Shown here: positions 46,755 to 58,181 of the stretch, in pieces | Numbering within the stretch: position 1 is the stretch's first letter | How the letters are laid out: each line of letters begins with the position of its first letter | Assembly (NCBI GenBank): GCA_022495995.1 | Contig: JAFEMH010000529.1 | Coordinates: forward strand, 310,001-374,000 | From: Adenophora triphylla var. japonica | Lineage: Eukaryota; Streptophyta; Magnoliopsida; Asterales; Campanulaceae | Reading direction: 5' to 3' | Length of the DNA: 64,000 nt | Notes under the pieces: model-generated | Told to the model about the DNA's origin: nothing | Databases searched by the model: none | The model's input: the letters and a program-made list of their open reading frames with translations, nothing else | Translations under genes and position numbers: made by a program

Positions 46755-48246
46755 TGTTGGTCCCAAAGGTGGCAACAAGTGTGAAAATACAACTAGAGGG
46801 GTGAATAGGCTACAAATTTTTTGCCCTCTTTTAAAAACTAAACCTCTTGCTTACAAAATCTCTTGCAGTTGATAATAGACTGCAAGTGAAGATGTAAAAT
46901 GCACAGCAAAATTACAGAGTATAAAGCGGTTTGATAGAGGCGGTTTGTAAAGCAGTTTTACTATGCGGTTTTGGTAGGTGCAGGTTTACAAACACATGAG
47001 GTTTTTGAAAAAGTTAACTCCAAACACTATTCCACAATAATGGATAACTAAAATAAGATCAAACAGAGATAGAGATAAATAATTAGTAATCACAAGAAAT
47101 ATAAATGCAGAAATATAAGAACACGTGATTTGGAGTGGTTCAATCGATAAACGATCTACGTCCACTACCAAGATGGTTAGTCTTGGATTTTCAAGAGTGA
47201 TTTTACTATTGAGTATGAGAGATTACAAGATACAAAGTTTGATACTCAAATCTAAAATCTATTCTATGAAGATCAAATCCTAAGACTATAACTAGTGAAT
47301 CTCAAATGATTAATCTATGTGATTAAACAAGTGAGGTGTGTGTGTGAGAACAAGATCAAGGCTCTTTAAATCTGTGAGATGTAGAGCACAATGATTCTTG
47401 AATGTGTTAAGGCTTGATTTCTGGGCTGGGAAATATTTCTTGAAGGTTGAAGATGAAGATTCAAAGGTTTGAACACTATTTGGGCAGAGCTTCAGCTTCT
47501 ATGAACACAACACTTTCAATTTTCTCAAGCAATCTTCAAATGGTGAAGATTAGGGGTATTTATACCCAAGCATCTCAAATATAGCCGTTGGACACAGCTG
47601 TTGTAAGTACAGTACTTGATGCTTTCCCATTGGTCCACAGCAACCACTTTTGTCATTTGGCACAGCTGCTGGGAATAAAGGCGATCGGGCTCAGGCCAAA
47701 AGCAATGAGGTTAGGACACCTGTCACCTTTTCAAGATCCTTGCAGATCTTGTCTGAAAAGTAGTCACATGACAAATATGGTGGTTGACATTTGATATTGC
47801 TGATGTGGATTCCAACGGTAAAAAGTGGTTCACTTCAAGTCTTCAATCATTGGATGCGGTTGGTGTAGAGCGGTTGATGATGTGCGGTTGAATACACCAG
47901 GAGGTTTTCAAAGTGCGATTGGTGATGAATTGCATAGGTGCGGTTCACCAAGCGGTTTGCACTGAGGTAGTTCAAGGAGCAGATTCAAGAAGGAATTCAA
48001 CATGCGGTTTGCATGTGCGGTTTTGAAGGGCGGTTTTGAAACTGCTGAACTGCAACTCTCCAATCCAATGAGTCTTGTGCCAGTCTTCAAGCCTAAATTT
48101 AACCTATTCTATAAAATAGACTTAGCTAAAAAATTGAATTCTAAGCTTCATTACATAGGGTCCTAAAGTCCTTAAAATAGACAGGAGGTTATGGTATCAA
48201 TCAAATCTAATAGAAAATAGGAGGGTTAAAACATGCATACCCAACA
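46755..48246 (-). repeat. E6 5' LTR, 1492 bp
   Basis: Near-identical partner of 35560-37057, with TATA box at 47557-47564 (- strand). A few GCGGTT sites differ from the other LTR (for example agcagtttt for agcggtttt near 46952). Confidence 0.93.
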
Positions 48247-48943
48247 TATCGAGGAAAAGGAAGAGTAGGGATGCAAGTTCGGGAGCAGGAACGAACTCCA
48301 AGACACTTTGTCTGAGAAATATGAGACGCTTTTATTTGTATTTTGAGAAAGAGATTATTATATGGAACATGAGTATCCCTTAATTGCTTATTGCAGACAC
48401 AAAATAGATGTTAGAATTTTGAAAATTTATTGTTTTTATTCGTAGCGAGTTATATGGGTAGAAAGCAGGCCGTGCTTGAACTCATCAAAAAGAATATTAA
48501 CTTATAATGATCTTTGAAAAGATTTGGAGCTGTAATCAAAACACATTTTGGCAAACTTGAAAGCACCATTTTCTTGACAATATCTGGGATTTTGCAGCAT
48601 TTTAGACTGAACCACAAGTAGTTGCCTACGTTCCCCTTTTGCAAAGAGAACTAAGGGGCTCAGGTCTTCGTAGTTCGACTCAATTAACTTTTAGTGTTTA
48701 AGAAAGGGGAGATAGAAGAGGGACATGGTGCAACCCTGTTTTTTATCTAGACCGCCCTTTTTAGGGTTTTCAGTCTAGTTAGGTATATTCTTTTGGCATC
48801 GGGCGCGTCCCTTATTTTTGCATGGACTGCCTTTTGAGAGGTTTTCAGTCTCATCTAGGACAATTTTATTGTGCCTTTTATTTTTTTTTATTTTTTTATT
48901 TTTTTTATTATTATTTTTTTATATACAGAGGGGGAAGACTCGA
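48247..48943 (-). other. E5 region between E6 and integrase
   Basis: The first bases continue the E5 antisense ORF tail on the + strand for a few dozen codons. After that no gene is visible. A T-rich run with TTATTTTTTT units lies at about 48875-48925. Confidence 0.5.
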
Positions 48944-49863
48944 TCAAATATAATACCGCCGCAACTTGTCGCCATTGACGGGGTGCAGGAACGGATTGCC
49001 ATCCAAATCTGTCAGCTGCTTAGCTCCTCTAGAGAAGAATTTCTTTACCAAAAATGGCCCGACCCAGACAGGTGCCCATTTGCCCAATCCACTGCTCTGA
49101 TTTGAAGGCTTCATCTTGAGGACCAAATCACCAACCTTGATATCCCTAGGTTTCACTTTTTTGTCGAAAGCACGAGTCATTCTCTTCTGATATGCTTGGT
49201 TATGCTCCATGGCTTTTAATCTGCTCTCATCCAACAGTGCCAATTCATTGTATCGGCTTTGGAGCCAGTCAATCTCATTGACTTCATTCTCGAGTAATAC
49301 CCTGAGGGATGGAATCTCTAGCTCAATGGGCATGACAGCCTCCATTCCATAAGTTAAAGCGTAGGGAGTTGTGCCGATAGCAGTCCGAATTGAAGTGCGG
49401 TAGCCCCACAATGCTAGATGAAGTTTCTCCGGCCAATCCCATCCTCGCTCAGCCATCTTCTTGATAATTCGCTCGAGGTTTTTGTTGGAAGCCTCTACAG
49501 CACTGTTTGTTTGCGGTCTATACGGCGATGATATATGGCGCTTAACCCTGTACTCGGTGAGCAGCCGATCGGTCTCTCCTTCAAAATGGGATCTGTTGTC
49601 AAAGATGATCTCATTCAGGACTCCATAGCGGTAAAATATTTGTTCCTTTATAAAGCGAGCAACTTTCTTAGCTGTAAGTACTTTGTAAGACGCAGCTTCC
49701 ACCCACTTTGTGAAGTAATCTACTGCGACCAAAACTAAAGAATGTCCGTTGCTCCCGGATGGAGTTATCTTCCCGATGACATCAATTCCCCATGTTGCAA
49801 AGGGTCAGGGTGTTGTCATGCAATATAGATCGTGAGGAGGGATGTGGTTTAAGTTGGAGAAAC
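48944..49863 (-). pseudogene. pol: E5 integrase core and C-terminus
   Basis: Read on the - strand. WGIDVIG lies near 49785 and VDYFTKWVEA near 49725-49695; FDNRSHFEGE stands for the second catalytic Asp region near 49590, and SPYRPQTN(S)AVEA for the C-terminal core near 49490. The chain ends at 48944 after a DLDGNPFLHPVNGDKLRRYY tail. Stops at 49862-49864 and near 49806 break the link to the upstream domain. Confidence 0.88.
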
Positions 49864-49864
49864 A

Positions 49865-52237
49865 CTAGCATTTGTCACAAGTCCACACAAATTTGATGCA
49901 ATCAGTCTCCATGGTGATCCAAAAGTAACCCAGTCTGATGATGCTGTGCATAAGGGATCGAGCATTCATGTGCAGTCCGCAGGCACCGTTGTGAACGTCT
50001 TCCATTACCCGCTGAGCTTTCTCTTTACTGATGCAGAGTAGGAGTGGGCAACCTTCCCTTTTCTTCCATAACTCATCACCGTGTATGGCATACTGTGCTG
50101 ATAGTCTTTTCAGAGCTTGCAGACTTTTGGCCCGAACACCTTTTAGGTCACCCTCTTTATTAACAGGGAAGGATGCCTCACCATGCTTGAGATACTGAAA
50201 GATCTGGCTATACCATGGCTCATCAACGGTTTCAAGCTCGATTTCACAACAATATGCCGAATTCTCTCGCCTCCCAACCCTGAATGGCTTGATTGCCTTA
50301 CCTTCTGGTATTTCCACCAAAGAAGCCAGAGTAGCTAATACATCAGCGAATTTGTTCTTTTCTCGCGGCAGGAACTGGAATGACACTTCCTTAAACTGAC
50401 CAACGAGCTCTGCGATGTACGTATGATACTTCTGGAGACACGAATCTGTCGTCTTCCATCTATTGGCAGCTTGGTTGATTATCAGCTGGGAATCGCCAAA
50501 CACTTCCAACTCATCAACATTCCGCTTAAGGGCAGCCTCAAGACTAGCTATGCATGCTTCATATTCGAATGCTTTATTGGTAACTGAGAAGTTTAGCTTG
50601 ATGGCGATGGGGGTGTGCATGTCATTTGGGTCCACTAAAACCATCCTGATACCATTGCCTCTCTTATTCGCTGCACCATCGAAGAATACCTTCCATCGGT
50701 TGCCGCTTTCTACAATGAAGATTCCCTCATCAAGAAACTGGAGATCTGGCCCTCGAACTTCTGTGCTGGGAGAGTCAGCTAACTGATCAGCCAAATCTTG
50801 CCCTTTGATTGCTTTCCGGATCACATACTTGATATCGAACTCTGCTAGGAAGAAAGTCCATTTCGCAAGTCTGGTGGAGATACTGCCTCTGTCACTCTGA
50901 AACAAGTACTTAATCGGGTCCATTTTGGAAACCAGATGCACTGTGTGGGACAGCATGTAGTGTTTTAACTTTCCGACCACCCAAACCAGAGCTGCACACA
51001 TCTTTTCCAAAGCGGAATAATTCAACTCGCTTCCCTGGAATTTTCGGCTGACAAAATAGATGGCATTCTCTACATTTGAGTCTTTCTTTTCTTGAGCTAG
51101 CATGGCTCCAATGGCCGTATCTGTGACCATCAAGTATAAAAGCAGAGGCTTGCTCCCATGAGGCGGACAAAGGATGGGAGGATTGACAAGATAAGCTTTG
51201 ATCTTCTCGAAAGCTAACTGGCACTCTTCATTCCAAATCACCTCCTGGTTCTTTTTCAGCAGTTTGAATATTGGCTCGCACATAGAAGTCACCTGGTTGA
51301 CAAATCGACTGATATATTGTAGGCGGCCCATAAAACCCTTTACCTCAGAGACAGTCTTGGGCGGCTTCATCTCGACGATTGCCTTGACTTTTCTCGGATC
51401 TACCTCGATGTCGCATTCTGTAACCATGTACCCCAAGACCTTGCCACGGATAACCCCGAAGGTGCACTTTGCTGGATTTAATCTCATGGAATGCTCCCGC
51501 AGCCTGTTGAAGAACTTCCTTATATCAATGAAGTGTTGCCCATCTAACCCCTTCGAATGAATGATCATATCATCAACATACACCTCAATCTCCTTATGGA
51601 TCAAATCGTGGAACAGAGTGGTGACGGCTCTTTGATAGGTAGCTCCAGCATTCTTTAATCCGAATGGCATCACTGTATAGCAGTAAGTGCCCCAAGGAGT
51701 AGTAAACGCTGTCTTTCCTTGATCTTCTTCAGCCATTTTAATCTGAGTATATCCCACAAAGCCATCGACAAAATATTTGACTTCATAGTTTGTTGTTGCA
51801 TCCACAAGCATGTCAATGTTCGGCAAAAGGGAACTCATCCTCGGGACTAGCCTTGTTGAGGTCTCGAAAGTCTACACAAACCAGCACCTTTCCATTTGCC
51901 TTTGTGACCGTCACAATGCTTGCAAGCCAGGTCGGATATTCAATCACCTTAATAAAGCCCACCCGCAGGAGTTTCTCGATCTCCTCCTTAACCTGTAAAG
52001 ACCATTTGGGCTTGATTCGCCGCAAATTTTACTTGATCGGCTTGGCCTCTAGATCTAGGGGTATCGATGCTCCACAATAGACGTGTCCAACCCTGACATA
52101 TCTTTATAGGACCAGGCAAAAACATCCACAAACTCCTTGAGAAACTCAATCAGGGCATCACGCCCAGCTTCGGAGAAGAAGCTACCAATTTGTGTCTCTT
52201 TGGGCTCTTCGGCTGTTCCCAGATTCACCGTGGTCAA
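49865..52237 (-). pseudogene. pol: E5 RT, RNase H, archaeal-type RNase H and integrase zinc finger
   Basis: On the - strand, SFFSEAGRDALIEFLKEFVD and DVFAWSYKDMSGLD lead into RT. A stop lies near 52029 and a frameshift near 51829. The RT core follows (FVDGFVGYTQIKMAEED, MPFGLKNAGATYQR, YVDDMIIHS near 51570), then RNase H (FVSRKFQGSELNYSALEK). A second RNase H comes next (VFFDGAANKRGNG, YEACIASLEAALKR, LEVFGDSQLIINQ near 50680-50420). The HHCC zinc finger of integrase ends near 49868 (HNGACGLHMNARSL, TCDKC). The double RNase H places E5 in Tat/Ogre. Confidence 0.92.
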
Positions 52238-52270
52238 TATCTCATCGGCAGCTTGGGCCCAGCTTTCCTT

Positions 52271-53050
52271 TCACTCACAAACCTGCTTTGAATTATTATC
52301 TGAAAATTGTTCATCTATTAAGTCTGCATTATTTTCGATTGAATCTTGCTTAATTATTTTTAAATCTTTATGTTCATTTTTGGTTAAACGTTCAATCGTT
52401 AAACTTGCAATCAAGGGATACTCAGAAAGGTCGACCATTTTATTAAGAGCAAATGGGAAAACAGCGTCTACAACACGACGACGGTCTTCAGTCGTGAAGA
52501 CATCAGACCTGTCAAAGGACTCAAATTCGATTATAAGGGACTCGGGAGAATGACTCTGGACATGGGGAACAAATTTGGATGCAGAGGTACTGGGACGAGG
52601 TTTGAGCCCAAGTTTCTCGATCATAGTCTCCCTACTGGCAACTGGTCCCTGGAAGGAAGTCCAATTCTGCAATGGCCTCTCTGCAACTGTCACCAAAGTG
52701 CTCTGGTCCACAACCGGCCCATTCCCAAATTCAAGCATGGCTACCACATCATCATCTGAAGAGAAATCGATCAAATCCAAGGGATCCTTAGCAGCACCAA
52801 CCTTTTTCACAGGTCTCTCCACTGTATGCACAACACTTCCAGACTCTGACAGCCCTAGATCTTCAAACAGGTTTGCTAAATCACCATCCATATCCACGGG
52901 CTCGGCACCACAAATCTTGCGAACCACAGGATCATCTAAAGCAAGCTTCTCAAACTGATCCACATATTCGGGCCCCCAAAAATAATAGATGTTCTCGTAT
53001 GTGGCAGTTAGACCTGGTCTCCTGGGCAGACTGATGAACATCTCCTTCAT
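52271..53050 (-). pseudogene. E5 pol spacer domain before RT
   Basis: An open acidic stretch of about 259 codons between the G-patch-like segment and RT. It belongs to the polyprotein by position and frame style. I recognise no named domain; related Tat elements carry a variable spacer here. Confidence 0.6.
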
Positions 53051-53074
53051 TGGGTTCTGGCTAGTAGAAAACCT

Positions 53075-54595
53075 TCATATCATCTCCATCCTTTCTTCCC
53101 TCTGACTTAACTTCGAATCTGGGCAAACGAACATCTCCCCATTCTCCTGGACAAAATGCTTATTGAGAGACCAGCTGTAAGGGCGCACATCAGGATTCTT
53201 GTATCTCTTCCCGACAGCGAGAGTCATCCGCTCCTTAAATGCTTTGGCCTTATCATATGCTTTATCCTCTTCAGTCACAACATACCCCAAACCTCGTCTG
53301 TTTCTCTTAGGCTCAGGCATTTCAATCTTATACTGCCCTTGCTGATGCTTCCCTAACCCCAGGCCAGGAATGTAGTTCATGCTTCTCATCATCTTCAATA
53401 CAGGAGGGATCTTATCTGAGGAAGTTGTCAGATCAATAGTGCAGACTTGCCCCTTCGTCTTTTCAATTGTGAACCCGCTGAGCATTAAACTCTCTTGATC
53501 AAGCTTGATCTCCATTACAGGCATAGTGTTAGTGCTAGTCTATCCGATGGTGACACTGTCTCCATAAATGGTCGTCAAAATACCATCCTGGACAAACTTC
53601 AAACACTAGTGTAGGGTAGAGGCTACTGCTCCGATCTCGTGTATCCAAGGCCTTCCCAACAATGCTGAAAACGCGATAGGAATATCAATGACCTGGAATT
53701 CCACTGCCATTTCCTTACCTCCGAACAACAGATTCAAAGAAACAATTCCCAACACTGCCCTGGAAGTCGAATTATAGGCTTTAATAGTCTAGTTGGACGG
53801 CTTGAGACTCTGTGCCTCAATATCCAGCATTCTCATCATTTTTGCTGGAAGCACATTCATGGCCGAGCCGTTATCCACCAACACATGAGGGATTTGGCGT
53901 CCCTCCAAGGGCACGATAATATGCAGAGACTCGTTGTGCTTTGAACCATAAGAAGGCAAATCTAGATCTTTAAAAGTGATAATATTTCTGTACTGGGCCA
54001 TCCCAATCAACTGGCAGGCTTCATCCGGAGTTGCATTGACGGACACCCTAGTCTTGGATAGAGCTTCTTCCAGCTTTAGTTTGTGGGGATAAGAAGATGT
54101 AAGTAGAGACCATAAAGAGATGTCGTCCTGAGTTCTCTTTAGCTGTGTCAAGATTGGGTCCTCCTGGACTACTTCCTCTCCGTCTAACCTGTAAGGATCT
54201 CGAGAAGCCTGGGGATTTGAAACTGCAATTCCTTTGCCCTTTCCGGATACTTCAGCATTGTCTGTTCCCATCATTCTGCCCGACCGTGTTAGCAAATTAA
54301 CTTCCTGATTGTCTTCAACCACAAAACTTCTGTTGGCTTCTTTAAGTTCAGCCAGTATTAGCGGAGCTGAGGGAGTTTTGTACGGCCATGCTGCTTGTCT
54401 TATCTCATATATTGACAGTGGTGCCTCCAAACTAGCTGCTATTTTAAGCTCTTCTAAAGAGAGTGGGGACTCTTTTGGAACCACAGAAAAGATAGCGTTG
54501 ATAACCAAACGCTCCTCGTATTCACCATAATCAACAGAATTATTTAAATCACGTAAATCATCGAGATACAAAACATAGCAGAAATTGTCTTTCAT
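53075..54595 (-). pseudogene. pol: E5 protease and G-patch-like segment
   Basis: The protease carries LVDNGSAMNVLPAKMMRMLD near 53880-53820. About 100 codons follow with several stops, including one near 53789. Next comes an open frame from 53524 with MRSMNYIPGLGLGKHQQGQ (near 53400-53335), which fits the G-patch pattern of spaced glycines. G-patch segments next to retroviral-type proteases are known in some retroelements; here it would bind RNA, by inference. Confidence 0.75.
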
Positions 54596-56860
54596 TTCAT
54601 CAGAACAACGAGTTACATCAACATTGACTTATTACAGTTATTACTGGCATTGCCACTTACAGACTCATCGAATTCTATCACATTCACAAAGTAATCCTGA
54701 CCAAAATCAATTAGATTCACATTGTTTCCTGGTAGAGGGTTCTTGATGATGTTGGGACGGGGAGACTTCTCAATTTTCTTCTCGTCAACTAGCCCATGGA
54801 TGATTTTCTTGAGCGTGAAACACGTGTTTGTGGTATGCCTGGGGTACTAATGGAATCTGTAGTATTTACTCGCATCGAGGTTGGGGTTAGGGTGGAGAGG
54901 ACTGTAGTTTTCTAAGGGCTTAATCATTCCGGTTCTGAGCAACCCATTGAAGACTTCCTCTGTGGACCTACCCAAGTCGTCAAACCTCAGCTGCTGTCTA
55001 GGCTGGAATCTTCCACCATTCTATCAATTGTTACTTCCCCCTTACAGATTGTTGACGCTACTATCCTTAGCTACCTCCCTTCCTTTCGGCGCCATTGAAG
55101 AGACCGGGTTAGCTGTTCGATACCGGAATCCTCCGCTGCCACTATTACCGCTAGCATTAGTACTCGGAGTGAGTTTGAAAAGTATGTTCTCACTTCTAGC
55201 ACCCATCCCGACCATTTCTCTTAAATCCTGGTACCGTCCCATTCCAGTGGCTTCTCGTAACACGGACTTCACACAGGACAAGAAAATATCCTTCTGGTCT
55301 TGCAGGGGAATTGGTTCAGACAACTCATTGAGTTTGGCATTCCATCTCTTATAAAATTCTGTTATTGATTCATATTCTTCTGAATAGTGCCCACTAAATC
55401 ATCTCTGGTTGTACGCCACTCGAGATTGCCCCGGTATTTCTCGAGAAAGGTTTCAGTAATCTGGCTCCAAGTGGAGCGACCTTCTTGCTTATAGCCAAAA
55501 ACCATGTAAGCGCCGGGCCTTTGAGAGTCAGATGGAAGTGTGAAGCCATGAACTCGGGTGTACATCCCATTGCCCCCATCGTCATCACGTAGGTATCAAT
55601 ATGGGTTTTTGGGCACGCTGTACCATCAAATTCCATCTTGGGCATCTTAAATTTGTGGGGAAGGGGTGTCACTTGAGTTGGATCAACTACTTTAAGGCCG
55701 CTGGAACCCACTGTCAACTTATTAATCTGTTGCTGCATTTGCTTTAACAAAGCCGTCACCTCCGGAGTCATTCCCGGGATCTGAGGAATAGAAGGAGCCA
55801 CAGTCGAGGAAGGTACTGGAAGAGCAGATGGAAATTCTGGAGCAGGCCTGATAGGCAAGGCAGCCGGAGGAAGGCCGAAGGTACTAGGCACATTGATGTT
55901 GCTGTCTAACAAGCTCACTGAACTGGGAACCCTATTCCCATACATGTCATACCCGTTGAACTGGAAATTCAGCTTCTGCGGACCAAACTGAGCTGATTGG
56001 TATCCAAACTGACCCTGAGCTGAAAAACCAGTGCTAACGCAGGGAGCTGAGTACGGAGTGGAGCTGTATATATGCTGAGTGAGAGGAGAACAAACCGTGG
56101 GCTGGGAGAAACTGCTTCGAAACTGACTCTGAGGATACTGCGGAAAACTGTCCTGACAAACTTGGCTGCCCAATAAGCGATATTGGCTATTTTACTGCTG
56201 CGGAGCCTGGAAAACACTCTGTTGCTGACTCAATTGCCCATACTGATAACCGTCCTGATACATACTGACTTGAGGTTGAGAATAGTTTCCTTGAAGGTGG
56301 AACCCGTACTGAGCTTGTGACACTGAGGCATTGGGAGCTGGAGAGGATGTTAAGTCAAAGAAGTTTGACAGGTGACTACCACTTTTGTTGAATCCATACT
56401 GAGCACCTTGGTTGTGTATCTGAGAGATTGGGGGAGGGACCCTTCCTTGGGTATTCACGGCCGCTTTCTGCGACGGAATTCGGTCAAGACGAGGAGCATA
56501 ATTCACAGGAGGAGGCATGGCATGGTAATTGGGTTGAGGTACGGAGTGATTAGCGGGTTGCATAGGGGAAGCAGATCCAATCCCATTGTTACTATCTTCG
56601 GTAATCTCTTCATAAGAACCATCTTCTCGGCGGAGTATTGCAATTCCCCTGGCTCGCATGGCCTCCACAAAGCGAGCATGGGCCTCTTCTTCTCGAGCTT
56701 TCGCATTCTGAGCAAGCAATTGAGATTCACGTTCCCTGGCTAGAGCGGCTTCCAGAGTGGCTCTCATTTCTTACATGGACATGTCATTCAAACCTGGCAG
56801 ACCCATCAAGGCAGAACCCCCAACCGACTGAGCAGAGAAAATATCTCCATTTCCTGCCAT
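54596..56860 (-). pseudogene. gag: E5 gag
   Basis: ATG at 56860 fits the start (MAGNGDIFSAQSVGG), with an in-frame TAA at 56771-56773. The body has a charged N-terminal helix (LAREREsQLLAQ), a long Gln/Pro/Tyr-rich linker (56600-55760), and the gag core near 55700-55100 (MPKMEFDGTACPKTHIDTY, GPALTWF). The C-terminus (near 54850-54780, YYRFH and PRHTTNTCFTLK) matches the end of Tat/Ogre gag. Stops and frameshifts occur near 56180, 55395 and 55040. Confidence 0.85.
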
Positions 56861-58181
56861 TTCTGATTCTGAATTAACTGAAAACCCAGAAACTGCTTGA
56901 ACCTCCTCGAGAACACAGACTAAACGGGCCCCCAGAACAGAAGAACGGATCCAACTCGCCTAACTGCATAGGGTAGATACGAGTTGATAAGGTGGTGAAG
57001 GAAAGAGATTTTGAGAGAGTACGGGAGAGGGAAAGGAAAGGAAGGACTCAAGCAAACATCTTATTTATGTTCAAGTATAAATCGGTATCTTTTAATTCCT
57101 AAATAAGGTTGGGAAAGGATAAGCCTTTATTCACGCAATCTATACCTCGGGGGGAACCTAAGGACGCAACATTCAAATTACACCAAATGTTTTGCATAGA
57201 AATTAATAATAGGCAATAACACCTAAAACAAGACCTAAGCACAATGTGAGACGGACGAGCGATCCAAATTTTTGGGGAAATTTGGGCAGCATAACGGGTA
57301 TTCTCGAAGAAATTCAAAGAAAAATACGGCATGACCTCTCGTCGATGCACGGTGACAATGCGGCATGATCTCTCGTTAGAACATGTCACGAGATGCGACA
57401 TGTCCATACGTGAAATCATGTTGCATTGGCAACATGCCCACACGTGCAAGGTTTTGGGATAGGTATATACGTCCTATTGTAAATTTCGAAATAACCCATT
57501 TTAGTGAAATTTTAAAATGTTGTATCCAAAAAACCAACCATGGGTAAGCTTTAAAGTGTGGCGCCACCTATGATGCGCTAAGGGGATAGGTTTGATTTCA
57601 GGCGCTCAAGCGTAGGCGAATTACATGTCCGTCTGCGATGCCGTCAATCTCACCCGAGAGTTCTAAATCTATGTGATGTAGTGTGCGGATGTCTATGCTC
57701 TTTTATTTATAAAAAACAATTTTTTTATTTTCTTTTTATTTGAAAAGGAAAAACAAACGGAAAAGAAACACACACAGAGATTAACAAGTGGTACAATAAT
57801 CAACTGTATTATGATCAAAGGGACTGCCCTTAACCAGCATCTGCAAAACTGCTCAGTGGCCAGTCCTGTCGCGTGACACATGACAGATCAATCCAAGACT
57901 GTCGCACGACTTGGCTAGCCACTGAACCAAAACCTGAAACTGCAATTCAGCCCCTGCCCAACTCAAAGCAAGGAACAAACACAAAGCCCTAGAACATGGA
58001 AACATAACAATGAAGCACACAAAGGCACACAAATCTCACAATCTCATAAAATGCATGTACCACACAAGTTCATTGGTGATGCACACAAAATGAATACATT
58101 GGATGTTTAAATGAATGAAAGTTTGACCCTCTTAATTTTGAAAAACAGGTTTTCAAAAGATGTCCCCAGCAGAGTCGCCAC
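56861..58181 (-). other. E5 leader with primer binding site
   Basis: The primer site TGGCGACTCTGCTGGGGACA (- strand) occupies about 58161-58180, just inside the 5' LTR. The rest, about 1.3 kb, is untranslated. It carries a motif pair (gtcgcgtgacac near 57868, gtcgcacgac near 57900) and gcggcatgatctctcgt-type repeats near 57328-57400. Confidence 0.75.

Larger units (their letters stand above)
35560..48246 (-). mobile_element. E6: SIRE-like Ty1/copia element with integrase deleted, 12.7 kb
   Basis: LTRs of about 1.5 kb (35560-37057 and 46755-48246) are very similar. On the - strand the order is primer site TGGTATCGTAGC, gag, a protease remnant, RT, RNase H, a spliced extra ORF, polypurine tract. 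The integrase is missing. Flanks gaccg (35555-35559) and tatcg (48247-48251) agree at only three of five positions, so the target duplication has mutated or was never exact. E6 sits in the E5 antisense ORF and is the innermost, hence youngest, of this branch. GCGGTT is reiterated through almost all of it. Confidence 0.92.

Noticed and set aside
48875..48925. T-rich tract as a terminator or a retroposon poly-A tail
   Set aside because: It has no target duplication or retroposon body beside it and lies within the E5 untranslated region.
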